Positions 6,189-14,978 of a stretch of 39,635 nucleotides of DNA are shown here, one piece after another. This stretch comes from an uncultured Flavobacteriales bacterium (lineage in GTDB: Bacteria > Bacteroidota > Bacteroidia > Flavobacteriales_G > Salibacteraceae): positions 1-39,635 of the forward strand of contig CAJXNO010000023.1 of the NCBI GenBank assembly GCA_913057205.1, written 5' to 3'. The position numbers and the translations under genes are program-made. Position 1 is the stretch's first letter, and each line of letters opens with the position of its first letter. The notes beneath the pieces were generated by a model, which searched no databases, was not told where the DNA came from, and saw only the letters and a list, made by a program, of their open reading frames with translations.

Positions 6189-7280
6189 TCAGAGTGCCCA
6201 TTCGGGTTGACTCAGCTTCTTCATCGTGCGTTGGTGTAAGCCAAGCGCTTCTCTAAAGGTCGGAACACTGCGGTAAGGCAATCCAAACTCTTCCGCGGTT
6301 TCCTTCACGATCTTGGAGACCGCAGGATAGTGCACGTGGCACATGCTTGGGAAGATGTGGTGCTCAACCTGGTAGTTCAGTCCTCCGCAATACCATGTCA
6401 AAAGCTTATTCGTTGGAGCAAAGTTGCTCGTTGTGTTCAACTGATGGCTCTCGTAAGATTCATTGATCACATCGCGCTCATTCTCGATGAACTCATGGTT
6501 CTCCATAATGTGCGCAGGCTGGAAGATCATCGCCAAGATGAGTCCACCCAAAATGTGCAGAATGAAGAATCCTGTAAGCACCAACCAAACGTTGTAACCC
6601 AGCATAAGCGGAATCACCAACATATAGCCGATGTAAACGATCTTAGAAACCACAAGCGTGGCGATGGCTCCTGCATAGGTTGCTCCTTGCGCTTCCAACA
6701 AGCCAAGGTCGCGGTACTTGCCCATGCGCTTGAAATCCTTGATCAACACCCAGCTAAAGGTCATCAATGAATAGAGTCCCCAAGCATAGATGTGCTGCAA
6801 GCGGTGACGCTTCTTCCAAGGCTCATTCGGCGTAAAACGCATGATGTGTCCTCCTTCGAGGTCTTCATCCACACCGTGCACATTGGTGAAGCTGTGGTGC
6901 AATACGTTGTGCTGGATCTTCCAAGACAGTGCATTACCACCGATTAGATTCAACGAATACGCAAAAGTCTCATTCACCCACTTCTTCGTAGAAAGCGAGC
7001 CGTGATTGGCATCGTGCATGATAGCCAATCCAATACCGGCCAAACCGATACCCATGACCACGCTAAGTCCGAGGTAAGCCCAAGGGTCAACTGGGGTAGA
7101 AACGATGATCGCGTATGGACCAAAGTACATCGCAAACATGGCCAAAGCCTTGAAGATGATGCGAGCATCACCTGTTCTGCTGATGTTGTTTTTCTCGAAG
7201 TACTCGTTAACCCGCTTTCGCAAGGTCTGTGAGAACTCTTTTTTCGAGCGTCGCTCGAATCTTGGAACTGCTTGATTCAA
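6189..7280 (-). CDS. Membrane fatty acid (acyl-lipid) desaturase
   Basis: A 363-aa membrane di-iron desaturase. The three histidine boxes are present: HDANH (89-93), HNVLHH (124-129) and QVEHH (304-308). The QxxHH third box and its GGLNYQVEHHIFPSMCHVHY context resemble front-end/linoleoyl-CoA desaturases rather than the delta-9 type. No cytochrome b5 domain is fused, so it needs a separate electron donor. It should introduce double bonds into membrane acyl chains. The start appears to be TTG at 7280: the frame runs back to the FKBP stop without an ATG, and the N-terminus (SKKEFSQTLRKRVNEYF) fits the family. It lies 27 nt after the FKBP gene, so they may be cotranscribed. Confidence 0.9.
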   Translation of the reverse strand: MNQAVPRFERRSKKEFSQTLRKRVNEYFEKNNISRTGDARIIFKALAMFAMYFGPYAIIVSTPVDPWAYLGLSVVMGIGLAGIGLAIMHDANHGSLSTKKWVNETFAYSLNLIGGNALSWKIQHNVLHHSFTNVHGVDEDLEGGHIMRFTPNEPWKKRHRLQHIYAWGLYSLMTFSWVLIKDFKRMGKYRDLGLLEAQGATYAGAIATLVVSKIVYIGYMLVIPLMLGYNVWLVLTGFFILHILGGLILAMIFQPAHIMENHEFIENERDVINESYESHQLNTTSNFAPTNKLLTWYCGGLNYQVEHHIFPSMCHVHYPAVSKIVKETAEEFGLPYRSVPTFREALGLHQRTMKKLSQPEWAL

Positions 7281-7307
7281 ATTAAGAGAATTTAGTGAAC
7301 AAAAAAT

Positions 7308-7736
7308 TTAGTCGATCGCAACGATCTTGATATCGAACGTGAGATCTTGACCTGCCAATGGGTGGTTGGCGTCTAGTGTGATGGACTCCTCTGAAACTTT
7401 CGTCACCGTAACTGGGATCTGTCGACCGTCCTGAAGGTTCGATACCAATCGTTGGCCTTCGTGCGGGTTTAGATCTGCTGGAATAGAATCTTTTGGCACT
7501 TCATAAACGAGCTCTTCGTTTACGTCGCCATACGCTTCATCTTTTGCGATGGTAAACTTCTTTGACTCATCGATCTTCATGCCGCGTACGGCTTTATCGA
7601 ATCCGGGAATGACCTGACCACTACCTACTTCGAATGTAAGCGGATCACGACCCTCAGAAGAGTCAAACGTTTCACCGTTGTTAAGTGTGCCTGTGTAATG
7701 TAGGGAAACGTTGTTCTTTTCTTCTACAACCTTCAT
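7308..7736 (-). CDS. SlyD-like FKBP peptidyl-prolyl isomerase
   Basis: A 142-aa cytoplasmic FKBP-type prolyl isomerase. The FKBP core is split by an insert-in-flap chaperone domain at about 70-117, as in SlyD. The ending NHPLAGQDLTFDIKIV is the standard SlyD signature. There is no His/Cys-rich nickel-binding tail, so a role in metal delivery is not supported. A long leader of about 65 nt separates the ATG from a full-match -7 box (TACATTTG). The desaturase gene follows after 27 nt. Confidence 0.93.
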   Translation of the reverse strand: MKVVEEKNNVSLHYTGTLNNGETFDSSEGRDPLTFEVGSGQVIPGFDKAVRGMKIDESKKFTIAKDEAYGDVNEELVYEVPKDSIPADLNPHEGQRLVSNLQDGRQIPVTVTKVSEESITLDANHPLAGQDLTFDIKIVAID

Positions 7737-7801
7737 AAAAATCTGATTTTGGAGGACGTTGTGATGGATGAATTACCCCCTCCTTTTTTTGTATTTGACC
7801 A

Positions 7802-7809
7802 CAAATGTA
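7802..7809 (-). promoter_or_regulatory. Putative -7 box for the FKBP gene
   Basis: Minus-strand TACATTTG is a full TAnnTTTG match, 65 nt before the FKBP ATG. No TTG is seen at -33. A GGCTGC/GCAGCC hairpin (7812-7830) lies just upstream of the box. Confidence 0.4.
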
Positions 7810-7811
7810 AG

Positions 7812-7830
7812 GGCTGCCGCTTAAGCAGCC
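7812..7830. terminator. Short hairpin in the FKBP-SRPBCC gap
   Basis: A 6-bp stem GGCTGC/GCAGCC with loop CGCTTAA, about 120 bp downstream of the SRPBCC stop on the minus strand. It has no T-run, so a terminator role is weakly supported. Confidence 0.25.
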
Positions 7831-7950
7831 ATAAACAGAGAAGCGCCACTTCCAACATCAAGGCGTTAAGAATAGCATAACCACCTTTATAACAGACAAT
7901 TACACTAAATACTGATCAAAACAAGATTTATGTCAGTTTTATCCTTGCCT

Positions 7951-8487
7951 TTAGGACTCGCGTTCTACCACGTCTTTCAATCGGCGGACACCCAAATCGA
8001 AATCCGGACCGAGCATCTCATCCATATCGAAAAGCAAGTTCATGACATTGAACGGGTATGGCGTGTGATCATGGTATGTCCACGTCACCTTCGTTTGATC
8101 GCCCATTGGTTCTAGCGTAGTGGTAGCATCCGCTTCTGATTCGAATGGACGGATGAAATGGAGGTGGGTAACCACTTCGTTTTCTGACATGGCGGTAATG
8201 GTTTGGCTCCCCGCCCCTACCAGGCTATCCTCGCCATCCCAAGTATAAAGCGCACCTACTTGTCCATCATTCTCTATCGTCACCTTTTGATTGGGATCCC
8301 GATCAGCCCATGGCGACCAAGTGAGCATGGCTTCAAAGGTCATGGTCTTTGCACGCACATCTTCAACCGGTGCATCAATGACAATGGAGCGTTCTACATG
8401 ATTTTCGTTCGGAGCAATCAGTCCAAGAATCAATAGGACAAGCACGAGGCTCACGATCGTGCCGAGAACAATCTTCAATAGTTTCAT
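7951..8487 (-). CDS. Membrane-anchored SRPBCC (START-like) protein
   Basis: A 178-aa protein. An N-terminal hydrophobic segment (about 5-25, LLKIVLGTIVSLVLVLLILG) is followed by a single SRPBCC/polyketide-cyclase-like ligand-binding domain with RSIVIDAPVEDV near its start and FDLGVRRLKDVVE as the last helix. Such proteins bind hydrophobic ligands; the ligand here is unknown. The topology suggests membrane anchoring with the domain outside the cytoplasm. The start is the ATG at 8487: ten more upstream residues are possible (from 8517) but would precede the lysine that opens the hydrophobic segment. No -7 box was recognised. Confidence 0.78.
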   Translation of the reverse strand: MKLLKIVLGTIVSLVLVLLILGLIAPNENHVERSIVIDAPVEDVRAKTMTFEAMLTWSPWADRDPNQKVTIENDGQVGALYTWDGEDSLVGAGSQTITAMSENEVVTHLHFIRPFESEADATTTLEPMGDQTKVTWTYHDHTPYPFNVMNLLFDMDEMLGPDFDLGVRRLKDVVERES

Positions 8488-8586
8488 AGTGTGGTGTATA
8501 AGTTGGTTGTGTATCAATAATACATCATATTTCCTATTGTTGATGCCCTTGATAATGTGTTGATTTGGATGCTTGAATCATCCTAT

Positions 8587-10344
8587 ATGAAGATCTACCG
8601 CTACGCATTGCTCTTGCTTACCATTCTGTCTGCTTGTTCTGGCAGCGTCACTACGGAGCGACTCCCAACCCCTTACGAATTGGGCAATGGAAATCAGACC
8701 GCCACTTATGAGGAAACCATCCGATGGTGGCGACAGCTGGAAGAAGCAAGTCCATACGTTAAGCTACTGGAGGCGGGAAAAACAGACAGCGGCGAACCAC
8801 TGCATTTGGTTGTAGTGAACAAGCGCGCCAACTTCAACCTGGAAAGCCTGAAGGAAAGAAAGCGTCCGCTTTTATTGATCAACAACGGTATTCATCCCGG
8901 TGAACCCGATGGCGTGGATGCATCCATGCTGTACATCCGAAAGCTGCTGCAAGATGAGAAAGAGCAAGGCATCTTGGATGAAGTGATCATCGCGGTGATC
9001 CCCATGTTCAATATAGGTGGATCCCTGAACCGCAACTGCTGCTCCCGCGCCAATCAAAATGGCCCTGAAGCATACGGCTTCCGTGGCAACGCACGCAACC
9101 TAGACCTCAACCGAGACTTTATCAAAGCCGATAGCCGAAACGCCCAGTCGTTCATACAACTCGTCAGCGCCCTAGACCCCGATGTTTACCTCGAAACCCA
9201 CGTGAGCAATGGCGCGGACTATCCCTATACCCTCACCTACCTTTACGCACATCACGCTAAGCAAACCCCTCCGCTAGACAGCTTCGTTTATGAGGAATTT
9301 GAACTTCCGATCAAGGCACACTTCGACTCCATCGGTGATCATATCATTCCTTACGTGAACGTTTTCGGAACCACTCCAGACTCAGGCTACACGGCCTTTT
9401 ACGATTCGCCGAGGTATTCCACAGGCTTCCTCAGCTTGCGCCACACCATCGCGCTGCTCACCGAGACTCACATGCTAAAGCCATATAGCGCCAGGGTGCG
9501 TATGACGGAACAATTCATGCATACCCTCACGCAACGCATCGCGAAGTTGGGCGATGCAATCTTGGAAGCGCGCGCAGACGCTGATCGCTTCATGTTGCAG
9601 CAGCAGCGCTTTGCATTGGCACATGTGACCAATCGTAAGGCCGCAGACAGCCTGCTTTTCAAAGGGTACGAAGCGCGCTATGACAGCAGCGTCGTGACCG
9701 GCTTACCTCAACTCAGCTATAACCCCGCCTCACCATGGGAGCGAAAGATCCCGTACTACAACCAATTGACCCCTACGACTACGGTTCAAGCGCCATTGTA
9801 TTATGTGATTCCCACGGCATGGCATGAGGTCATCGAGCGGTTAAAATGGAACGGTGTAGTGCTTGTGGCTTTGGACCGGGATACACAAATGACGGTAAGC
9901 CAATACCGCATCCTTGATTTTGAAACGGTTGAGACCCCATATGAAGGACATTACCTCCACTCCAAAACGAGTGTAGTTGCAGAACCCATTGTACGTCGTT
10001 TTCACAAAGGCAGCTACGTGCTTGCATCAACGGATCAACGCATGAAACGCTTTTTGATCGAAACCTTGGAACCGAGCGCACCGGATGCTTATTTCAATTG
10101 GAATTTCTACGACGAGATCTTGCAGCAGAAAGAATGGTTCAGCAGCTACGTATTCGAGCCAGAAGCGGTAGAAATGCTGAAAGATCCGGAACACCGCAAA
10201 GCTTTCGAGCAGTTCTTAATGGAGCATCCTGAGCATGCAGAGAATGCCTTTGCTCAGCTGTACTTCCTTTACAAGCGATCACCCCATTTCGAGGTAGATC
10301 GCTTCATGATCTACCCCGTTTTCAGAATCGATGAAACCAACTGA
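8587..10344 (+). CDS. M14 zinc carboxypeptidase lipoprotein
   Basis: A 585-aa exported M14-family metallopeptidase-like protein. The N-terminus is a lipoprotein signal with lipobox L-S-A-C at Cys17, so the ATG at 8587 is preferred over the upstream start at 8557. The zinc site is HPGE (His103, Glu106) with His205 in ETHVSNG; the Arg-containing NLDLNRDF (about 171-178) matches the substrate-binding asparagine-arginine pair. The region from about 370 to the end is outside the peptidase core. It probably removes C-terminal residues from peptides or peptidoglycan-derived fragments at the envelope. It overlaps recQ by 14 nt, so the two are cotranscribed. Confidence 0.87.
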   Translation: MKIYRYALLLLTILSACSGSVTTERLPTPYELGNGNQTATYEETIRWWRQLEEASPYVKLLEAGKTDSGEPLHLVVVNKRANFNLESLKERKRPLLLINNGIHPGEPDGVDASMLYIRKLLQDEKEQGILDEVIIAVIPMFNIGGSLNRNCCSRANQNGPEAYGFRGNARNLDLNRDFIKADSRNAQSFIQLVSALDPDVYLETHVSNGADYPYTLTYLYAHHAKQTPPLDSFVYEEFELPIKAHFDSIGDHIIPYVNVFGTTPDSGYTAFYDSPRYSTGFLSLRHTIALLTETHMLKPYSARVRMTEQFMHTLTQRIAKLGDAILEARADADRFMLQQQRFALAHVTNRKAADSLLFKGYEARYDSSVVTGLPQLSYNPASPWERKIPYYNQLTPTTTVQAPLYYVIPTAWHEVIERLKWNGVVLVALDRDTQMTVSQYRILDFETVETPYEGHYLHSKTSVVAEPIVRRFHKGSYVLASTDQRMKRFLIETLEPSAPDAYFNWNFYDEILQQKEWFSSYVFEPEAVEMLKDPEHRKAFEQFLMEHPEHAENAFAQLYFLYKRSPHFEVDRFMIYPVFRIDETN

Positions 10345-12043
10345 GGTTCTTCAGAAATATTGGGGTTATGACGCCTTTCGCCCGTTGCAAGAGCCGATCA
10401 TTGCGCACGTAACAGCCGGGAAAGACACCGTTGCCCTCCTGCCCACTGGAGGGGGAAAGTCGATCTGTTTCCAAGTACCTGGACTCATGATGGAAGGCAT
10501 CACCATCGTGATCTCGCCGCTCATCGCTTTGATGCAGGACCAAGTGAAACAGCTGAACGACCGAGGCATCGGTGCCATGGCGATCACCTCAGCCTTGAGG
10601 GAAAGCGAGATTGACGCTGCCTTTGACCGCTGCATCTACACCGATGAAATCCAATTTCTCTACGTATCGCCTGAGCGACTAGCCACCCAAATGGCCGAAG
10701 TACGGATCAAGAAGATGAAGCTCGCCTTGATCGCCGTAGATGAGGCGCATTGCATCAGTGAGTGGGGTTATGATTTTCGTCCGTCCTACTTGAACATTTC
10801 CAAGCTCCGCGATTGGCACCCTGAAGTACCCATCATTGCCTTGACAGCAAGTGCAACGAAAGAGGCGGTTGAAGATATCCAACAAAAGCTTGAGTTAAAG
10901 AAGGGTAAAAAGCTGTTTTTTAACAGCTTTCAACGATCCAACCTCGCCTATTTCATCCATTGGGAAGAGGATAAACTCGGAACCATCGAACGCATCGCTG
11001 CGAAGCAAGGAGGCTCAGGCATCATCTACACCCGAAGCAGAAAAGGCACCGAGCGCATCAGCAACGCCTTGAACAAACGGGGTTTTGTGTGCGACTTTTA
11101 CCATGCCGGACTCAGCAATGAGGAGCGGCAGCTGAAGCAGGAAAGCTGGACCAGCGGGGAAACACCCGTAATTGCGGCCACCAACGCGTTCGGGATGGGT
11201 ATTGACAAACCGGATGTGCGCTTCGTGGTACACTTGGATATTCCAGACACCCTAGAAAACTACTACCAAGAAGCTGGACGTGCAGGTAGAGATGGGAATA
11301 AGGCCTACGGGATCTGCTTGCTCACGAAAAGCGACCTAGACCGATTTCATGACAAGCACCAGCAGGCATTCCCAAGCAAGGATGACATCAAGCGCAGCTA
11401 CGATGTGGTATGCGATACGCTTCGATTGGCGGTGGGTAGCGGCAAGGAGGAGCACCATTACATCGACCTAGAACAGGTCTGTGCTACACACAAGATTAAC
11501 GCCTTTGTGATGGAGCAGAGCCTCCGATTCCTGGAACGTGAAGACTACCTCTTTTTCAATGTAAAGGACAATGCGAAAAGCACATTGATGATCACGGCAG
11601 ACCACCAGACCATTAGAAGCTTGCGAGACCGAAGCAGCAACCTAGAGCATGTGATCGAAGGGCTGCTACGCTCCTACCCTCGGCTGTTTGAGGAAGCTGT
11701 ACGCATCAATGAACGTTTGATCTCCATCCGCGCACAGCGGTCAAAACAGCAGGTAGTTGATGTGCTTCAATGGATGCATGAGAGCGGATATGCGGAATAC
11801 CACGCCAGTCAGACCCTTCCTAGCATCACCTTTGTGCATGAACGTGTGCATACCAAGAACCTACGGATTTCCCATGAACACTATACCTTGCGCAAACGCG
11901 TTCATGAAGAGAAATACGAAGCCATGCTCCGCTACATCGAGAATACAAGCCTTTGCAGAAGCAGGACGCTTTCGGCCTACTTTGGAGAGTTAGACACGAA
12001 GGATTGCGGAATTTGCGATGTTTGCTTGGAGCAAAACGCCTAA
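10331..12043 (+). CDS. recQ: RecQ-family ATP-dependent DNA helicase
   Basis: A 570-aa superfamily 2 3'-5' DNA helicase for recombinational repair. Walker A is GGGKS (40-44), Walker B is DEAH (137-140) with the RecQ loop EAHCISEWGYDFRPSY, and motif VI is QEAGRAGRDG. A zinc-binding cluster sits at the very C-terminus: Cys542, 559, 562 and 565. In E. coli RecQ the zinc cluster comes before the winged helix and an HRDC domain follows. Here no HRDC is present and the cluster ends the protein, as I recall for a second RecQ type in Bacteroidota. It overlaps the peptidase gene upstream and ends 3 nt before the next ATG. Confidence 0.95.
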   Translation: MKPTEVLQKYWGYDAFRPLQEPIIAHVTAGKDTVALLPTGGGKSICFQVPGLMMEGITIVISPLIALMQDQVKQLNDRGIGAMAITSALRESEIDAAFDRCIYTDEIQFLYVSPERLATQMAEVRIKKMKLALIAVDEAHCISEWGYDFRPSYLNISKLRDWHPEVPIIALTASATKEAVEDIQQKLELKKGKKLFFNSFQRSNLAYFIHWEEDKLGTIERIAAKQGGSGIIYTRSRKGTERISNALNKRGFVCDFYHAGLSNEERQLKQESWTSGETPVIAATNAFGMGIDKPDVRFVVHLDIPDTLENYYQEAGRAGRDGNKAYGICLLTKSDLDRFHDKHQQAFPSKDDIKRSYDVVCDTLRLAVGSGKEEHHYIDLEQVCATHKINAFVMEQSLRFLEREDYLFFNVKDNAKSTLMITADHQTIRSLRDRSSNLEHVIEGLLRSYPRLFEEAVRINERLISIRAQRSKQQVVDVLQWMHESGYAEYHASQTLPSITFVHERVHTKNLRISHEHYTLRKRVHEEKYEAMLRYIENTSLCRSRTLSAYFGELDTKDCGICDVCLEQNA

Positions 12044-12046
12044 AGG

Positions 12047-13345
12047 ATGCGGGTCCATCGCCTGAAACACCTACAACTGATGTTGTTCTTTCTGATTTTG
12101 GAAAGCGTGCATGTGTATGCCCAAGAGGTGTTTGTTGTAGACAGCACCACGCTCAATCCGATTCCTTATATCACGATGAAGCAAGAAGGAAGCAGCGCAG
12201 GTTTCGTTGGTGACCATCGCGGCAGGATCGTTTACGATGAACTCGAAGACGCGCAATACACGCTCAGCTGCATCGGATACAGAACGCGGTCTTACAGCAA
12301 AAGCGAACTATTGAAACTGGATACCATCAAGCTTCCTTCAAGCATGTTGGAATTGGATGAGGTAGTGGTTCGGCCTATACCACCCGAGGCCTTCATCAAT
12401 CAAGCGATGGGCAAGATCAAGGACAACTGCGTAGTAGACTCCTCTCATGCAACTGGTTTTTACCGGGAATGGATCCGAGAGAACAGCCGCTTTCTGAACC
12501 TGAACGAGGCCTACCTCAGCTTTAACCAACCTGGATACCTGGTCAAACGCGACAGTTTCATCATCGCCCTAGAAGCTGGAAGGTGTAATTCAGAGGAAGA
12601 GCTTCAGTTCATGCGAAAGGAAATGGACAAAGAGCTTAAAAAGCAACGGAAGCAGGCAGAGAAGAACAATGAAACGTATGACGAGGAAGAGAACGAGATC
12701 AATTGGGAGGTGGTGAATCCTGTTCTCATGTTGCAACTTGATCCAATCAGGCACCCGGAGGCCCCCATGCATGTGAATGACAACCGAGTGAATTTCTTGG
12801 ATAGCACCACGCATGATCAATACAACTTCTGGTATGGTAAGCCGCAGCGCTTTGGAGAGCGAACGATCGTTGTGATCGATTTCGAGCCCGACCGGAAGGC
12901 CGATGACCCGCTTTTTGACGGTACCTTGTGGATCGATCAGGAATCCATGGCATTTGTGAAGATTTCCTTTGGCTTTATGAAGGACGCTGAAAAACATCTG
13001 ATCCCAGGCTATGCGCGTGCACTGCTCTGGGTTTATGGACTAAGCTATGAGATCAATGAAACCCTCGTTGAGTTCGTTTACCAGCCCTTCCAAGACCGAT
13101 GGTCGCTATCAAGCACACATTTGAAGGCAGAAGTGGATCTAGAGAAGCGACGGATGTTCAGCGAGAACGACCGAAGCAGCTTTATCTACGAAGGTGAGCT
13201 ATTGGTACAATCCATGGACAAAGGAGCACTTGCGTTGAACGGCACCCTCTTCGATCCGAAAGAGAAGTTGTCTCTGCAGATCGAAGCCTTGGATCCCAAT
13301 CCATGGGAAAGCTTCAGGACCAAAGGACGTAAGATCCGGCGCTAG
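12047..13345 (+). CDS. Secreted CarboxypepD_reg-like domain protein
   Basis: A 432-aa envelope protein of unknown role. Residues 1-26 are a signal peptide ending in VYAQ. A CarboxypepD_reg-like beta-sandwich follows at about 27-100, with the typical phrase YTLSCIGYRTRSYS, and a 330-residue C-terminal region resembles proteins found widely in Bacteroidota beside TonB-linked or cell-surface genes. A highly charged stretch rich in Lys/Glu occupies about 180-220. The ATG is 3 nt after the recQ stop (TAAAGGATG), so translation is probably coupled. The stop shares CTAG with that of the convergent acuI. Confidence 0.75.
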   Translation: MRVHRLKHLQLMLFFLILESVHVYAQEVFVVDSTTLNPIPYITMKQEGSSAGFVGDHRGRIVYDELEDAQYTLSCIGYRTRSYSKSELLKLDTIKLPSSMLELDEVVVRPIPPEAFINQAMGKIKDNCVVDSSHATGFYREWIRENSRFLNLNEAYLSFNQPGYLVKRDSFIIALEAGRCNSEEELQFMRKEMDKELKKQRKQAEKNNETYDEEENEINWEVVNPVLMLQLDPIRHPEAPMHVNDNRVNFLDSTTHDQYNFWYGKPQRFGERTIVVIDFEPDRKADDPLFDGTLWIDQESMAFVKISFGFMKDAEKHLIPGYARALLWVYGLSYEINETLVEFVYQPFQDRWSLSSTHLKAEVDLEKRRMFSENDRSSFIYEGELLVQSMDKGALALNGTLFDPKEKLSLQIEALDPNPWESFRTKGRKIRR

Positions 13346-14352
13346 CGACTGAAGTCAACCACTACCCTGCCCTTGGTTTGCCCTTTTAGGATCAGGTCCA
13401 TTTGATCGATGATGTCATCCAATTCAACAAAGTTGCCGTAGTTCGACAGGTTATCGATCTTCCAATCTCCAGACAATCTTTGCCACAGCGCTTTACGGAG
13501 TTCCATATCCGTTTCAGCAGAATCTACCCCAAGGATGTTCACGCCATTCAGCAAGAATGGATAGACCGTCATGTGGAGATCATGGGTCTTTACCAAACCA
13601 CAGCTGGCTACGCTTCCTTTTCGTTGACACGCCTTTACACAGGTTGCGAGGGTATTTCCACCAACGGTATCGATCGCCCCAGCCCATCGACTTCCGAGGA
13701 GCGGTCTGCCCGAATCATCGTCTGCAAACGAACGATCTTCAATGCGATGCACCCCGAGTTGCTCCAAGTGCTTTTTGCTCGCTTCATCCTTCTTACCGGT
13801 GGAAGCGATCACCTTGTAGCCCGCTTTTGCTAGGATACCAACAGCCATGCTTCCGACACCACCCGTAGCTCCGGTCACCAAGACCTCTCCCATAGCTGGA
13901 TTTTGCCCCATGCGCTCCATCTTGTACAAGCTGAGCGCTGCTGTGAATCCAGCCGTTCCTAGCACCATTGCCTCTTTGAGTGTCAGTCCTTCAGGTTTAG
14001 GAACCACCCACGCGGCAGGCACACGCACATATTCCTGAAAGCCACCAGAGGTATTCATTCCGAGGTCATAACCCGTCACGATCACTTCCTGCCCAAGCTC
14101 AAATGCATCGCTAGCTGTGGCGGCTACCAATCCACAAGCATCCACACCCGGCGTGTGCGGAAAGTGGCGACTGATCCCCTTGTGTCCAGAGGCCGATAAG
14201 GCGTCTTTGTAATTGAGTCCGGCATAGGCTGTCTTGATCAGCACCTCACCTTCCGGCAATTCATCGATCGATTTTTCTTCGATGGCGCGTTGAAAACTAC
14301 CATCCTCCATTTCGCGTACCACCAGGGCACGAAAGCGTTGTTCAGCATTCAT
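13342..14352 (-). CDS. acuI: AcuI/YhdH-type acryloyl-CoA reductase
   Basis: A 336-aa zinc-free MDR-superfamily oxidoreductase of the YhdH/AcuI family, which reduces acryloyl-CoA to propionyl-CoA with NADPH. GLNYKD (46-51) and TGATGGVGSMA (160-170, nucleotide binding) are diagnostic. The start at 14352 is the first ATG and follows TATTTTCG-AGGC directly. The product propionyl-CoA could feed the methylmalonyl-CoA mutase encoded at 28736-32075, although the genes are not adjacent. It is transcribed alone, convergent with the CarboxypepD_reg-like gene. Confidence 0.9.
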   Translation of the reverse strand: MNAEQRFRALVVREMEDGSFQRAIEEKSIDELPEGEVLIKTAYAGLNYKDALSASGHKGISRHFPHTPGVDACGLVAATASDAFELGQEVIVTGYDLGMNTSGGFQEYVRVPAAWVVPKPEGLTLKEAMVLGTAGFTAALSLYKMERMGQNPAMGEVLVTGATGGVGSMAVGILAKAGYKVIASTGKKDEASKKHLEQLGVHRIEDRSFADDDSGRPLLGSRWAGAIDTVGGNTLATCVKACQRKGSVASCGLVKTHDLHMTVYPFLLNGVNILGVDSAETDMELRKALWQRLSGDWKIDNLSNYGNFVELDDIIDQMDLILKGQTKGRVVVDFSR

Positions 14353-14356
14353 GCCT

Positions 14357-14364
14357 CGAAAATA
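14357..14364 (-). promoter_or_regulatory. TATTTTCG box before acuI
   Basis: Minus-strand TATTTTCG, then AGGC, then ATG. TAnnTTCG at 4 nt before the start, as at six other genes. A -33 TTG was not found at 19-21 nt. Confidence 0.45.
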
Positions 14365-14392
14365 ACAAGAGATCGCAAGGCACCATCACTGC

Positions 14393-14425
14393 TTGTAAGG
14401 AACCCGTTGAATTCCCTATCTTTCG
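14393..14425 (+). promoter_or_regulatory. Promoter of the Gre-like gene
   Basis: TTG (14393-14395), 21 nt, then TATCTTTC (14417-14424), with TTCG at 14422-14425 followed by CTTC and the ATG. Both a -33 TTG and a near-consensus -7 box are present, so this is one of the better examples of a start-proximal promoter here. Confidence 0.5.
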
Positions 14426-14429
14426 CTTC

Positions 14430-14927
14430 ATGAGCAGAGGATTTGTAAAGGAAGACGATCAGGAAGAAGCCCCCTTTGTGCCGCCAAGAGCACCCCTGCC
14501 TGAGCAATCAGAGAACCTGGTTACACCTGCAGGCCACCAAGCATTGCTCAAGGAAAAAGAAGAACTACAGGCTGCATTCAAGGAAACGGAAGCGATGGAA
14601 GACCGCGAACGCAGAAGACAGCAAGCGGTGATCAACGTGCAATTGCAACAACTCGAGGTGCGCATTCAGAGTGCCAAGGTGATCGAACCAGACGATCAGC
14701 AGGACGAAGTACGCTTCGGAAAAGTGGTGTGCTTCCGACCAGAGAGCCAGAAGCAAGCACAGTGTTTCCGCATCGTTGGTGTGGATGAAGCCAACTTGAA
14801 AGAGGGCAAGGTTTCTTTCACCGCCCCAATCATCCGAACGATGCTTGGTAAACGCAAAGGCGAACACTTCCAATTTGAACGGGGCGGACAAGATCTACGC
14901 TTTGAGATCGTTGAGATCAAGCCCTGA
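14430..14927 (+). CDS. GreA/GreB-family transcription factor
   Basis: A 165-aa Gre-factor relative. The N-terminal half (about 25-90) is helical and charged, matching the Gre coiled coil. The C-terminal half (about 95-165) is the FKBP-like domain, with FRIVGVDEAN...KVSFTAPIIRTMLGKRKGEHF. Gre factors rescue backtracked RNA polymerase by RNA cleavage through two acidic residues at the coiled-coil tip, in GDLxENAEY. That motif is absent; the nearest acidic cluster is EAMEDRER. It may be an anti-backtracking variant or another secondary-channel binder. It begins MSRGFVKEDDQEE, a start I recall from a conserved Bacteroidota family. It ends 51 nt before recR. Confidence 0.82.
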   Translation: MSRGFVKEDDQEEAPFVPPRAPLPEQSENLVTPAGHQALLKEKEELQAAFKETEAMEDRERRRQQAVINVQLQQLEVRIQSAKVIEPDDQQDEVRFGKVVCFRPESQKQAQCFRIVGVDEANLKEGKVSFTAPIIRTMLGKRKGEHFQFERGGQDLRFEIVEIKP

Positions 14928-14966
14928 TTCCCTTAAAGAGCTGGCTCAGCAGAGGCCATTCTTAGC

Positions 14967-14974
14967 TACATTCG
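14967..14974 (+). promoter_or_regulatory. TACATTCG box before recR
   Basis: TACATTCG, CGGC, ATG. Same geometry as cvfB, acuI and mutA. No -33 TTG at the usual distance. Confidence 0.4.
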
Positions 14975-14978
14975 CGGC

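Noticed and set aside
7764-7880. A 38-codon plus-strand frame preceded by GGAGGA 7 nt before its ATG
   Set aside because: Shine-Dalgarno sequences are little used by this group, the frame lies antisense in the FKBP leader and over its -7 box, and the product has no recognisable feature beyond one CxxC.
8557-8586. Upstream start of the M14 peptidase gene
   Set aside because: It would put ten residues in front of a standard lipoprotein signal peptide and overlap the likely promoter.
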